In this document: positions 33,770 through 43,659 of the stretch, piece after piece
Layout of the letters: each line of letters begins with the position of its first letter
Numbering within the stretch: the stretch's first letter is position 1
Source of the DNA: Pseudomonas asturiensis
GTDB taxonomy: Bacteria > Pseudomonadota > Gammaproteobacteria > Pseudomonadales > Pseudomonadaceae
Direction: 5' to 3'
DNA length: 64,000 nt
Assembly (NCBI RefSeq): GCF_900143095.1
Contig: NZ_FRDA01000008.1
Coordinates: 1-64,000, forward strand
Position numbers and translations under genes: made by a program
Notes under the pieces: model-generated
Databases searched by the model: none
What the model was told of the DNA's origin: nothing
The model's input: only the letters and a program-made list of their open reading frames with translations

Positions 33770-34834
33770 ATGTTCCGACCCAAGTTGTTGCTGACCAGCC
33801 TTGCGGCTCTCGCATTGGGTGCCTGTTCGCCATCCGACCCTCAGGCAGTTACCTCTGCTGCCATTGCCAAGCAGGTGATCCTGCCGACCTACAGCCGCTG
33901 GGTGGATGCCGACCGTCAATTGGCAAGCAGTGCGCTGGCGTTCTGTCAGGGCAAGACGGATCTGGCAACGGCACGTGCCGACTTCCTGAAGGCGCAGAAA
34001 ACCTGGGCCGAGTTGCAACCGTTGCTGATTGGTCCGCTGGCCGAGGGCAATCGCGCCTGGCAGGTGCAGTTCTGGCCGGACAAGAAGAATCTGGTCGGCC
34101 GTCAGGTCGAGCAACTGGTCGCTGCCCAGCCGCAGATCAACGCAGAAGAGCTGTCCAAGGCCAGCGTTGTGGTTCAGGGCCTGTCCGCTTACGAGTACAT
34201 TTTGTTCGACGCAGAAATCGACATGGCAAACGCTGAGCAGAAAGCTCGCTACTGCCCGCTGCTGATGGCCATTGGTGATCGTCAGAAGACGCTGGCCGAA
34301 GAAATTCTCAGTCGCTGGAACACTAACGACGGCATGCTCGCGCAGCTCAGCAAGTTCCCGAATCAGCGTTACGCCGACTCTCACGAGGCCATCGCCGAAC
34401 TGCTGCGGGTTCAGGTAACGGCGCTGGACAGCCTCAAGAAAAAGCTCGGCACGCCATTGGGTCGCCAAAGCAAGGGGCAGCCTCAGCCTTTCCAGGCCGA
34501 TTCATGGCGCAGCAAATCGTCGCTCAGCAGTCTGGAAGCCAGTCTGGCGAGCGCCGAAACCGTGTGGACCGGCGTCGACAACAAAGGCCTGCGCAGCCTG
34601 CTGCCCGCCGAGCAGAAACCGCTGGCTGATAAAATCGACGCGGCCTACGCTAACAGCCGCAAATTGCTGTCGGAGCTCAAGCCGCCACTGGCCGATTTGC
34701 TGGCCACCGAAGCCGGACGCCAGCAACTCAATGCGTTCTACGACAGCTTGAACGCGGTCCATCGCCTGCACGAAGGTGAACTGGCCAAGGCGCTGGGTAT
34801 TCAGTTGGGTTTCAACGCCAACGACGGCGATTGA
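33770..34834 (+). CDS. Second imelysin-family lipoprotein
   Basis: The 354-residue protein has a lipobox (LALGAC, Cys19) and an imelysin domain: 'IAKQVILPTYSRWVDADRQLASSALAFCQG', 'FLKAQKTWAELQPLLIGPLAEGNRAWQVQFWPDKKN' and 'VVQGLSAYEYILFD'. The GxHxxE motif is present only as GLSAYE, with the metal-type His replaced by Ser, so it probably lacks any peptidase-like centre. It follows the DUF1111 gene by 33 bp and precedes DUF1513 by 16 bp. The trio is a conserved iron-linked unit in pseudomonads. Confidence 0.85.
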   Translation: MFRPKLLLTSLAALALGACSPSDPQAVTSAAIAKQVILPTYSRWVDADRQLASSALAFCQGKTDLATARADFLKAQKTWAELQPLLIGPLAEGNRAWQVQFWPDKKNLVGRQVEQLVAAQPQINAEELSKASVVVQGLSAYEYILFDAEIDMANAEQKARYCPLLMAIGDRQKTLAEEILSRWNTNDGMLAQLSKFPNQRYADSHEAIAELLRVQVTALDSLKKKLGTPLGRQSKGQPQPFQADSWRSKSSLSSLEASLASAETVWTGVDNKGLRSLLPAEQKPLADKIDAAYANSRKLLSELKPPLADLLATEAGRQQLNAFYDSLNAVHRLHEGELAKALGIQLGFNANDGD

Positions 34835-34850
34835 TCGAGAGGATGAAGTG

Positions 34851-35948
34851 ATGTTCAGACGTCAGGTCCTGGCCATTGGCAGCCTGTTGCTCAGCGCCTG
34901 TACGCTGGGCGGCTGGACCCTGTTCAAGCAAAAGGATCAGGGGCCGCTGCTGCTCTCTGCGCGCGATGATGCAGAGGGCAGGCATTACGCGGTGGGTTAC
35001 CGCCTTGACGGCAAACAGGTGTTCGCCACTCAAGTGGGCCAGCGCTGTCACGACATCATCAACCACCCGTCCCTGCCGCTGGCGGTGTTCATTGCGCGCC
35101 GCCCGGGCACCGAAAGCTATCTGATCGACCTGCGCGACGGGAGCCTTTTGCAGACCGTCACCTCTGGACCTGATCGACATTTCTACGGCCACGCGGTCAT
35201 TCACCGCGATGGAGAATGGTTGTACGCAACGGAAAATGACACGCGCGATCCTGGTCGTGGCCTCTTGGGGGTGTATCGATTCGTTGGCGAGCGGCTGGAG
35301 CATGCGGGGGAGATTTCCACTCATGGAATCGGGCCGCATCAGGTGTCCTGGATGCCGGATGGCGAAACCCTGGTCGTCGCCAACGGCGGGATTCGTACCG
35401 AGGCGGAAAGCCGCGTCGAGATGAACCTCAATGCCATGCAGCCCAGCCTGGTGTTGATGCAGCGCGACGGTACGTTGCTGAGCAAGGAAACCCTCTCCCA
35501 GCAGATGAACAGCGTGCGGCACATGGGCATCGCCAGCGACGGGACTATTGTCGCCGGTCAGCAATTCATGGGGGACTCGCACGAGTTGTCCGAGCTGCTG
35601 GCAATCAAGCGACCGGGTCAGCCTTTTCAGCCGTTTCCGGTGGCCGAAGAACAACTGCGCGCGATGAACCATTACACCGCCAGTGTTGCGGTACACAGTG
35701 ACCTGCGTCTGGTTGCGCTGACCGCCCCTCGGGGCAACCGGTTCTTTATCTGGGACCTGGACAGCGGCGCAGTGAAGCTGGACGCGCCGCTGCCGGACTG
35801 TGCAGGCGTCGGCGCTGTGGCAGACGGTTTTGTCGTGACCTCCGGCCAGGGTCGATGCCGGTTTTACGATTGCCGCAAGCCGGAACTGCTGGCCAAACCA
35901 CTGGACCTGCCGACCGGCTTCTGGGACAACCATTTGCATCTAGCCTAG
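34851..35948 (+). CDS. DUF1513 beta-propeller-like protein
   Basis: The ATG at 34851 has GAGAGG 8 bp upstream and gives 365 residues. The N-terminus FRRQVLAIGSLLLSACTLGGW is a signal peptide, either lipoprotein (LLSAC) or Tat-like with a twin Arg, as usual in DUF1513. Repeats such as 'CHDIINHPSLPLAVFIARRPGTESYLIDL', 'FYGHAVIHRDGEWLYATEND' and 'GIGPHQVSWMPDGETLVVANGGI' indicate a seven-bladed propeller. It ends the DUF1111-imelysin-DUF1513 unit and overlaps the converging gene by 4 bp. The function is unknown beyond an iron-linked context. Confidence 0.82.
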   Translation: MFRRQVLAIGSLLLSACTLGGWTLFKQKDQGPLLLSARDDAEGRHYAVGYRLDGKQVFATQVGQRCHDIINHPSLPLAVFIARRPGTESYLIDLRDGSLLQTVTSGPDRHFYGHAVIHRDGEWLYATENDTRDPGRGLLGVYRFVGERLEHAGEISTHGIGPHQVSWMPDGETLVVANGGIRTEAESRVEMNLNAMQPSLVLMQRDGTLLSKETLSQQMNSVRHMGIASDGTIVAGQQFMGDSHELSELLAIKRPGQPFQPFPVAEEQLRAMNHYTASVAVHSDLRLVALTAPRGNRFFIWDLDSGAVKLDAPLPDCAGVGAVADGFVVTSGQGRCRFYDCRKPELLAKPLDLPTGFWDNHLHLA

Positions 35949-36418
35949 GCGCGTCGCGAACGATCAGCAATGGCGCGGATACCTTCAACCGCGTCGCTGA
36001 GCTGAGCGACGATACGATTGCCTACGTCAGCGCTGTCACCGCCCATCCTTTGATTGCGAACAAATGCCTTCTTGATCTGCTCCCAGCGGCTGGCCTGCTC
36101 ATCGCTCAGCTGTCCACGCAGCTCAGCCAGTTTCAGCAGATTTTCTTCCGCGCCGTGAGTGAGCAATTGCGACTCCCCACGGTAATGATCTGAAATCAGC
36201 TGATCGATCTCTGTCCCATTCATGACAGCAGAGACCTTCTCGGCCAGCTTGTTCATGTTGCGATAGCTGCCCTGCAAACGAAAAGGCGGTTCGGGCCGGT
36301 GAGCGCTGTGAATCTCCTGATCGAGGATGTGCAGCGCCTGCCGGGCCATAATGACCCCTGCTGCTTCGCTGGCACCGCCGCGCAAGGCAGTCACTATTTT
36401 CGTCCAGATACGGGCCAC
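35945..36418 (-). CDS. PspA/IM30-like N-terminus with an unfamiliar C-terminus
   Basis: I set the start at GTG 36418 (AAGGA 9 bp upstream), giving 157 residues. An ATG at 36439 lacks a ribosome-binding site. The opening 'ARIWTKIVTALRGGASEAAGVIMARQALHILDQEIHSA' resembles the first helix of Pseudomonas PspA/IM30-like proteins. The rest ('SYRNMNKLAEKVSAVMNGTEIDQLISDHYRGESQLL', 'RGQLSDEQASRWEQIKKAFVRNQRMGG') is helical but does not continue as a standard PspA coiled-coil, which is about 230 residues. It could be a shortened relative or a separate family using the same membrane-binding helix. It converges with DUF1513 with a 4-bp overlap. Confidence 0.5.
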   Translation of the reverse strand: MARIWTKIVTALRGGASEAAGVIMARQALHILDQEIHSAHRPEPPFRLQGSYRNMNKLAEKVSAVMNGTEIDQLISDHYRGESQLLTHGAEENLLKLAELRGQLSDEQASRWEQIKKAFVRNQRMGGDSADVGNRIVAQLSDAVEGIRAIADRSRRA

Positions 36419-36564
36419 GACATTTTTCCTTCGGCGCATTGCTCGAGCTCTGACAGCTCGGTAAACATCCGACGAAAGATGACATATGCGCCAACAGCGT
36501 TATGCCAGAACGGTCTTTTAAAAAAGTAAGAAACTTCCACAGAAGTTGAAATTCAATAAACGCC

Positions 36565-36805
36565 CTACCGCGCCTGTTTCAGGTACTTGCGTTGCCCGAT
36601 AAGTGTCAAACACTGCGATTGAGATTGAACTGACGCAAAGGTCCGCTGCAAATGTTCCGGGATGTCGAGGCTGTTACGTCGCCGCATGATGATCATGCTG
36701 GGCGCTGGCTTGCTGATGGCGCCAGATACGCGGATAACCTGGCCCTCTAGCGTATCGGGGTCTATCAGGTCCTTCAGACAGATTGCACGGTTAAAATCCG
36801 CCCAT
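36565..36805 (-). pseudogene. Possible 3' gene remnant lacking a start
   Basis: One minus-strand frame is open for about 79 codons and reads WADFNRAICLKDLIDPDT..., then RVSGAISKPAPSMIIMRRRNSL and ending LIGQRKYLKQAR before TAG. The composition is protein-like, but no start codon with a ribosome-binding site is found, and the frame begins at a transcription terminator. It may be the tail of a deleted gene. No family is recognised. Chance openness in GC-rich DNA is the alternative. Confidence 0.25.
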
Positions 36806-36831
36806 AAAAAAGGCCCCGACAGGGGCCTTTC
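36805..36831 (-). terminator. Intrinsic terminator of the methyltransferase-inaA-small protein operon
   Basis: GGCCCC-GACA-GGGGCC stem with an A-run on the plus strand at 36805-36811, i.e. a T-run for minus-strand transcripts. It lies 16 bp after the stop at 36847. Confidence 0.85.
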
Positions 36832-36846
36832 AGGTCGAAAGTATGT

Positions 36847-37074
36847 TCAATTTCTGGATCCGGTTCCCTGGGCAAGGCTGTACATCAGAAGCAACAAGTC
36901 GTGATCGGGTTTCATTGCTACCGGACTCTTGACCACGCGTGGCAAGGGGCAATGACCTTCTCCATGCTGGGCACTCAGAATCTTTGTTGCAGGCTGCTGG
37001 AGCGCAGCCGTAGCGAGTGTCGCTGTCGCCAGGGCCGCAAACACGAACAAACCTCTAGCCATTTCGAGTTTCAT
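36847..37074 (-). CDS. Small exported protein, last gene of the inaA operon
   Basis: The product has 75 residues: signal peptide MARGLFVFAALATATLATAA, then a mature part of about 48 residues (LQQPATKILSAQHGEGHCPLPRVVKSPVAMKPDHDLLLLMYSLAQG) with a single Cys. Its ATG overlaps the inaA stop by 4 bp, and a terminator follows closely, both arguing for a real gene. The family is not recognised. Confidence 0.6.
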   Translation of the reverse strand: MKLEMARGLFVFAALATATLATAALQQPATKILSAQHGEGHCPLPRVVKSPVAMKPDHDLLLLMYSLAQGTGSRN

Positions 37075-37793
37075 GACTCTAAACCTTTGATAGAGCTGCC
37101 AAACGCCGCCTGGTAAAAATAGACCAGCTTTTGCCAGTCTGCGGCGCTGAATGACGAATGGCGTTTGAGTTGTCTCATGTCGTGCTGCGCGGCACCGTAC
37201 GCCGTCCAGCGACGTCGTCCCTTCTCGAGATCAAGCAAAGCAACCTCGGCTCTCGCCTGTGTGCCTTCGCCTGTCACGCGCACGAAAATATGCTTGCTGT
37301 ACAGGCAGCTGTGCTGCCAGCGCCCCAGGTGCATGCGGGCCAGAGTCATGCCGATTTCGTTGAGCATCTGCTCGTAAAGCAGCTCGCCGTATTGCTCACG
37401 TCCACCGCCTTCAACCCACTTGTCGAACTCTTCAAAACCGTCCAGCGCAACGGTAACCAGCAGCGCCCGCCATTCATTACCTTCACTGCGTTCAGCGCCG
37501 CAAAACACGATCTCCGGCACAACGACGCCCAGCCTGCGCAGGCCTTCCAGGGCGTCTCGCTCACGCAATACGGTCGGACGCCCCAAGGGATGCATCAAGC
37601 TGCGATAGATGTGACCAGTCTGGCGTTTGCTGTAGAAGGTTTGCCCGTCGTCCGTGACAACCCGTTGCACACCACTTTCGCCGCCACGACGCACGTTGGG
37701 CTCTTCAACCCATTCGCCGCGCTGACTCCAAAAGTGATTGAACCCATTCTCACCGGGTTTTCCAACGGACTGTTTCGTGGACTGCAAACCCAT
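37071..37793 (-). CDS. inaA: InaA-family lipopolysaccharide-kinase-like protein
   Basis: The protein has 240 residues. The Kdo/WaaP-type kinase fold is visible: 'TFYSKRQTGHIYRSLMHPLGRPTVLRERDALEGLRRLGVVVPEIVFCGAE' (N-lobe), 'NEIGMTLARMHLGRWQHSCLYSKHIFV' (catalytic-loop equivalent, with H-K in place of HRD) and 'VALLDLEKGRRRWT' (DxE metal motif). Related proteins phosphorylate LPS core sugars. It lies 5 bp after a methyltransferase gene. In P. putida an equivalent operon is part of the ColR regulon (established knowledge), and colRS is next door. Confidence 0.82.
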   Translation of the reverse strand: MGLQSTKQSVGKPGENGFNHFWSQRGEWVEEPNVRRGGESGVQRVVTDDGQTFYSKRQTGHIYRSLMHPLGRPTVLRERDALEGLRRLGVVVPEIVFCGAERSEGNEWRALLVTVALDGFEEFDKWVEGGGREQYGELLYEQMLNEIGMTLARMHLGRWQHSCLYSKHIFVRVTGEGTQARAEVALLDLEKGRRRWTAYGAAQHDMRQLKRHSSFSAADWQKLVYFYQAAFGSSIKGLES

Positions 37794-37798
37794 ATGCT

Positions 37799-38479
37799 TT
37801 ACCTTTTACGCAATACATAGACACGCCACATGGCGTACATCGGCAGGAAATCCATTCGCTTCTGAATGCGAAAACCCGCCTGTTCAAATTCGGCTTCAGC
37901 AGTAGCAACCGGTAACACAAACCGGTTCTGGTAACTTTCCTGCCCATTTTTTCGCTGCCGGTCACTTTCAAGCCGTCTGCGTTTCCAGGCCTTGAAATTG
38001 CCATCAACCCACAGCGAAACGATCACGCTGTCACGGGTCACTCGCTGAAACTCCCGCAATAGAGCCATGCGGTCACTGGACTGCCCAACATGGTGCAGTA
38101 GACGCATGCAAAAGATGCTGTCGACGGCGTTATCGGGTAGATCGATCGCGAAAGCAGATGTCTGCAAGGGTTGTACCCTTTTCACCACATCAGCGGGTTG
38201 AGACTCACACGCGGTGCGCAGCATGTCAGCAGAATTGTCGGCACCGATGATCGAACGATTAGGCTTTTCGGCCAACATGGGCCAGAAACGTCCTGCGCCA
38301 CACGGCAGATCCAGGACCAGACCGGGATCACCTGCCAACTGCAGCGCCTTTCTGGCCAATTGTTCATCACGGTAATGCGACAGCTTGCGCCACAAACCAT
38401 CCTGATGCTTTTCCAGATACTGACGGGCATGCGCCTTGTCGTACTTACGGGAAAACTCAAGTTCTATACGCTCGCTCAT
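37799..38479 (-). CDS. Class I SAM-dependent methyltransferase
   Basis: The 226-residue enzyme has SAM motif I 'LVLDLPCGAGRFWPML' (near residue 55), acidic motif II 'IIGADNSADML', and 'IDLPDNAVDSIFCMRLLHHVGQSSDRMALLREFQRVTRDSVIVSLWVDG'. It heads the operon with inaA and the small exported protein. The acceptor is unknown, and LPS or another envelope molecule is suggested by the kinase partner. An imperfect ColR-like site lies 69 bp upstream. Confidence 0.82.
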   Translation of the reverse strand: MSERIELEFSRKYDKAHARQYLEKHQDGLWRKLSHYRDEQLARKALQLAGDPGLVLDLPCGAGRFWPMLAEKPNRSIIGADNSADMLRTACESQPADVVKRVQPLQTSAFAIDLPDNAVDSIFCMRLLHHVGQSSDRMALLREFQRVTRDSVIVSLWVDGNFKAWKRRRLESDRQRKNGQESYQNRFVLPVATAEAEFEQAGFRIQKRMDFLPMYAMWRVYVLRKR

Positions 38480-38543
38480 GGGAGCATCTCCTGACGTTGA
38501 TGCCGGCTAACTTAGTGAGTCAGCCGTCACCGTCAGGTCATCT

Positions 38544-38567
38544 CAATGTGAAAAAAATGTCACATTG
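38544..38567 (-). promoter_or_regulatory. Palindrome with a ColR-like half upstream of the methyltransferase gene
   Basis: CAATGTGA and TCACATTG form an 8-bp inverted repeat with an 8-bp spacer. On the minus strand it contains GTGACATTTTTTTCAC, close to the ColR site consensus remembered for P. putida (YYNASNNY followed by TTTTTCAC), with one mismatch at the first position. Confidence 0.5.
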
Positions 38568-38687
38568 GCCCAGAAGATGTTTCGAGATTTTACATAGACT
38601 TACGCGTGATGTCCCTGACGCCCGATGACTCAGACAATTCTTCGACGCATGGCAGGCCGGCTGCCAGCGTCGAATCATCGCTCCGAT

Positions 38688-39977
38688 TCAGGCCTTGGGA
38701 AGGAAGAGCGTGACCTTGAAACGGCAGCCGTGGGGTTCCATGGGGGTCAGGTCGACGCTCCAGCCCTGATTGGCACAGATGCGCTGTACAAGAGAAAGTC
38801 CCAGGCCGAGACCCTCGCCACGCTGCTCGTTGCCGCGCACGAAGGGCTCGAACATGGCTTCGCGTTTTTCTTCCGGGATGCCCACGCCGCTGTCCTCGAC
38901 CATAAAGCCCTCCTCCTGCAAGGTCAGCGTGATAAAGCCATGGTCGGTGTAATGCAGCGCGTTGCGCAGCAGGTTGCCCATGACGGCATGCAGGAAGGTT
39001 GCGTTGTAGCGGATTTCCGACAACTGGTCATCCGGGGGCGGGTTGTAGTTCAGTTGCAGGCCTTTGCCTTCTATTGGATCGCGCCACTGCGAGATCAATT
39101 GCTCGGCGACCCCCACCAATGTGGCCTTTGGCGTCATGGCCGGGTCTTCGCGCTGGGTGCGGGCAAGCATAAGGAAGGTCTGTACCAGGTCACGCATCTC
39201 TTCGCAGGCGCGACCGATACGCTCGACCTGACGACGCGCACGCTGATCGAGTGCAGGGTTTTCCAGCAGCAGCTCACAGGAACTGGCCAATACCATCAAG
39301 GGCGTACGCAGTTCATGGCTGACATCGCTGGTAAACATCCGCTCGCGAATCAGGGCCTGCCTCAGCCGTCCCAAGGTGGCGTCGAACGCCACTGCCAGTT
39401 CACCCACTTCATCGGCCGCGTAGTCAGGCGCCAGCGGTGGCGCAAGACCTAGCAACTGATCGCGGTGACGAACCTGCCGGGCCAGGCGCACGACCGGTGC
39501 CATCACCCGTCGGGCCAACACCCAGCCAAGGAACACAGCCAGCGCCAGTGCCAGCACAAAGCCAACCAGCACCACCGCGAACAGCACCCGCTCGCGCTCT
39601 TCGAAATCGCTCTGGTCCTGCAGCAGGGCGTAGTGACGGCCATCGACCACTTCGATCATCGCGTGATAGGACAGCGGCCCGCGAAACACCTCGTGAAAGC
39701 CAGGCTCAAGGTGGCGCAGGTCCTTGGGCAGGTCGAAATCGCCCGGGCCATTGGTGAAGTAGAACAGCTGGTCAGGCTTGGGGCGGTGGCTCCAGTCGCT
39801 GACGCTGTCCATCAGCATCAGGCGGTTGAGGTCGCCCCCAAGACCTGCGGAAATCAGTTTTTCTTCGACCAGGTGGACGGTGGAAATAATGCCGATTGCG
39901 AAGGATCCGGCGACCAGCGCACTCATCAGGGCAAACGCGATGATGATCCGCTGAGCAAGGCTCTGTTTAAACTCCAT
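38688..39977 (-). CDS. colS: Sensor histidine kinase ColS
   Basis: The ATG at 39977 overlaps the colR 3' end by 11 bp and gives 429 residues. Two membrane helices (about 9-31 and 140-163) flank a short periplasmic loop that holds several acidic residues. In ColS an ExxE motif there senses Fe3+ and Zn2+ (known for P. putida), and 'VEEKLISAG' and 'FEERERVLF' contain ExxE-like pairs. HAMP, HisKA (SDVSHELRTPL, His near residue 219) and HATPase (NLLRNALHYT, DSGVGIPEEKR, EGLGLGLSLV) follow. It phosphorylates ColR. Order and neighbours match PA4380-PA4381. Confidence 0.9.
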   Translation of the reverse strand: MEFKQSLAQRIIIAFALMSALVAGSFAIGIISTVHLVEEKLISAGLGGDLNRLMLMDSVSDWSHRPKPDQLFYFTNGPGDFDLPKDLRHLEPGFHEVFRGPLSYHAMIEVVDGRHYALLQDQSDFEERERVLFAVVLVGFVLALALAVFLGWVLARRVMAPVVRLARQVRHRDQLLGLAPPLAPDYAADEVGELAVAFDATLGRLRQALIRERMFTSDVSHELRTPLMVLASSCELLLENPALDQRARRQVERIGRACEEMRDLVQTFLMLARTQREDPAMTPKATLVGVAEQLISQWRDPIEGKGLQLNYNPPPDDQLSEIRYNATFLHAVMGNLLRNALHYTDHGFITLTLQEEGFMVEDSGVGIPEEKREAMFEPFVRGNEQRGEGLGLGLSLVQRICANQGWSVDLTPMEPHGCRFKVTLFLPKA

Positions 39978-40650
39978 CCCGGCCCTCGGCCAAGCGGTAG
40001 CCCACACCATGAACGGTTTGCAGCAATGGCTTGGAAAACGGTTTGTCGATCACCTGACGCAACTGATGCACGTGACTGCGCAGGCTGTCGCTGTCAGGAC
40101 AGTCGTCACCCCACAGCGCTTCTTCGAGAATTTCGCGACGCAGCACGTGCGGGCTCTTCTGCATCAACACGGCGAGCAGTTTGAGCCCGACCGGGTTGAG
40201 TTTGAGCATCCGTCCTTCGCGCGTCACCTCCAGCGTGTCCAGGTCGTAGATCAGATCGGAGACCTGCAAGGTACGACGGCCTCCACCCTGGGCACGACGC
40301 AGAACGGCTTCGATACGCGCCGCCAGCTCAGACAAGGCAAAGGGCTTGAGCAGGTAGTCATCGGCGCCGGAGCGGAAACCCTGCAGCCGGTCATCCAGTT
40401 GGTCACGTGCGGTGAGCATGATCACCGGCGTGTCGCGGCGGGCGTCTTCGCGCAGTCGCTTGCACAAGGTATAGCCGTCGATACCGGGCAGCATGATGTC
40501 CAGCACGATCAGGTCGTAGTGTTCGGTGGCAGCCAGATGCAGTCCCGAGAGGCCATCCTGTGCGCAATCGACGGTATAGCCCTTCATGCCCAGGTAGTCG
40601 GCCATGTTTGCCAGGATGTCGCGGTTGTCTTCAACCAGAAGAATTCGCAT
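39967..40650 (-). CDS. colR: Response regulator ColR
   Basis: The 227-residue OmpR-type regulator has receiver residues D9/D10-like 'VEDN', phospho-acceptor Asp51 in 'LIVLDIMLPG', and 'LTARD' and 'LLKPF' motifs. The winged helix spans about 125-222 ('LKLNPVGLKLLAVLMQKSPHVLRREILEEALWGDD'). ColR protects the envelope against metals and polymyxin in pseudomonads. Likely targets flank the pair: the methyltransferase-inaA operon and the divergent PAP2 phosphatase. Confidence 0.92.
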   Translation of the reverse strand: MRILLVEDNRDILANMADYLGMKGYTVDCAQDGLSGLHLAATEHYDLIVLDIMLPGIDGYTLCKRLREDARRDTPVIMLTARDQLDDRLQGFRSGADDYLLKPFALSELAARIEAVLRRAQGGGRRTLQVSDLIYDLDTLEVTREGRMLKLNPVGLKLLAVLMQKSPHVLRREILEEALWGDDCPDSDSLRSHVHQLRQVIDKPFSKPLLQTVHGVGYRLAEGRDGV

Positions 40651-40725
40651 GGAGCACTCTCATATGCAATTTAGGCTGGCGCAGCTTAAGACGAAGTGGG
40701 CCTCAGGGCCAGCGCCGTAAATGGC

Positions 40726-40741
40726 CTAACGATTTTTTCAC
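40726..40741 (+). promoter_or_regulatory. ColR-like binding site upstream of the PAP2 gene
   Basis: CTAACGATTTTTTCAC fits the remembered ColR consensus (YYNASNNY followed by TTTTTCAC) at every fixed position. A TTGACA -35-like hexamer follows at 40748-40753, although the -10 is unclear. The site lies between the divergent colR and PAP2 genes. Confidence 0.5.
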
Positions 40742-40804
40742 CCAGGATTGACAACTCCCATGACACACTTCGAAACAAACTGTCGCGTTCGCTGACTGCG
40801 GCCT

Positions 40805-41569
40805 GTGTCCCACCGAACTGGATTTGCCATATTGAAAGCTGCCTCCCCGCCCTACTCCCGTCCGCTTAACCGTTGGATCTATCTGGGCATCCCTGCCCTC
40901 ACTGCCTTGATACTGGCGCTGCTGGAACTGACGTCCGTAGACATGGACCTCGCCAAGATAGCCTTCGACCCTGCGACCGGCGAATTCATCGGCAAGCACA
41001 GCTATTTTCTGGAGAACGTGCTGCATGATCGCGCCAAGCAGTTGGTCATCGCATTGGGACTTCTGGCGCTGATCAGCTTTGCGGCTTCGTTCAAGGTCGA
41101 ACGACTGATCCCGTGGCGTCGCGAGCTGGGTTGCCTGGTGCTGTCCATGGCGCTTTCGACCGCGTTCGTCACGCCGGTCAAAGTAGTGACCTCGGTGCAG
41201 TGCCCATGGAGTCTGACCGAATTTGGCGGACAGGAAACGTACAGCGAGCTGCTCAGCCCGCGTCCGGCCACCGACAAACCCGGCCGCTGCTGGCCTGGCG
41301 GCCATGCGGCAACCGGATTTACCCTGTTTGCACTGTTCTTTATGCTGCGCGACCGCAAGCCACGTCTGGCCAAGGCTGGACTGATATTAGCGTTCAGTCT
41401 GGGATCGATCTTTTCAGTGGGCCGTATGCTGCAGGGTGCGCACTTTCTGTCGCATAACATCTGGACAGCTGTGTTTTGCTGGTTGATTTGCCTGGGGGTT
41501 TATTACTTTGTCTTGTACAGGCCCGCCCCCCGACCGGACGCATTATCTGCCGCTCGGCCATCGCGCTGA
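40805..41569 (+). CDS. PAP2-family membrane phosphatase
   Basis: The longest frame starts at GTG 40805 (254 residues), but no strong ribosome-binding site is seen, and TTG at 40832 is an alternative. About six membrane helices are predicted. PAP2 motifs: K in 'TPVKVVTSVQCPW', 'CWPGGHAATGF' (PGGH for PSGH) and 'SVGRMLQGAHFLSHNIW' (GRx5Hx3H, with the usual final Asp replaced by His). This variant is usual in lipid A or undecaprenyl phosphate phosphatases and related enzymes. The active site would face the periplasm. A ColR-like site upstream suggests ColRS control of envelope charge. Confidence 0.78.
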   Translation: MSHRTGFAILKAASPPYSRPLNRWIYLGIPALTALILALLELTSVDMDLAKIAFDPATGEFIGKHSYFLENVLHDRAKQLVIALGLLALISFAASFKVERLIPWRRELGCLVLSMALSTAFVTPVKVVTSVQCPWSLTEFGGQETYSELLSPRPATDKPGRCWPGGHAATGFTLFALFFMLRDRKPRLAKAGLILAFSLGSIFSVGRMLQGAHFLSHNIWTAVFCWLICLGVYYFVLYRPAPRPDALSAARPSR

Positions 41570-41611
41570 GCGGATCGTGGATAACAACCGAGCTGACTGA
41601 AATCAGCTCAT

Positions 41612-41642
41612 AAAAAAACCCCGCACAAGGCGGGGTTTTTTA
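41612..41642. terminator. Bidirectional terminator between PAP2 and groEL
   Basis: CCCCGC-ACAAG-GCGGGG with A7 before and T7 after, serving both converging genes. Confidence 0.9.
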
Positions 41643-41670
41643 CAGGTACAGCCTAAGCGGTAAAGCTGGC

Positions 41671-43350
<1,680 letters not shown>

Positions 43351-43363
43351 TCAGTGCGAGCAC

Positions 43364-43657
43364 TCAGCCTTCGATAACAGCGAGAATTTCGTTCTCGCTC
43401 ATCACCAGCAGGTCTTCGCCATCTACTTTCACAGTGTTGCTGCCGGAATAAGGGCCAAACACCACTTTGTCACCCACTTTCACGGCCAGCGCACGTACTT
43501 CACCGTTGTCCAGCACGCGGCCGGTACCCACAGCGACGATCTCGCCACGGTTTGGCTTTTCAGCAGCCGAACCTGGCAGAACGATACCGCCGGCAGTTTT
43601 TGTTTCTTCTTCGCTGCGACGGATTACGACGCGGTCATGCAGAGGACGAAGCTTCAT
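43364..43657 (-). CDS. groS: Co-chaperonin GroES (10 kDa)
   Basis: The 97-residue protein starts [39 protein letters not shown], with the GroES mobile loop (residues 17-33). AGGAGATCGAC lies just before the ATG. It caps GroEL and is first in the heat-shock operon. Confidence 0.98.
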   Translation of the reverse strand: MKLRPLHDRVVIRRSEEETKTAGGIVLPGSAAEKPNRGEIVAVGTGRVLDNGEVRALAVKVGDKVVFGPYSGSNTVKVDGEDLLVMSENEILAVIEG

Positions 43658-43659
43658 TG

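Noticed and set aside
36662..36904. 80-codon plus-strand frame starting MSRLLRRRMMIML
   Set aside because: It crosses a transcription terminator and lies antisense to better-looking sequence; no ribosome-binding site.
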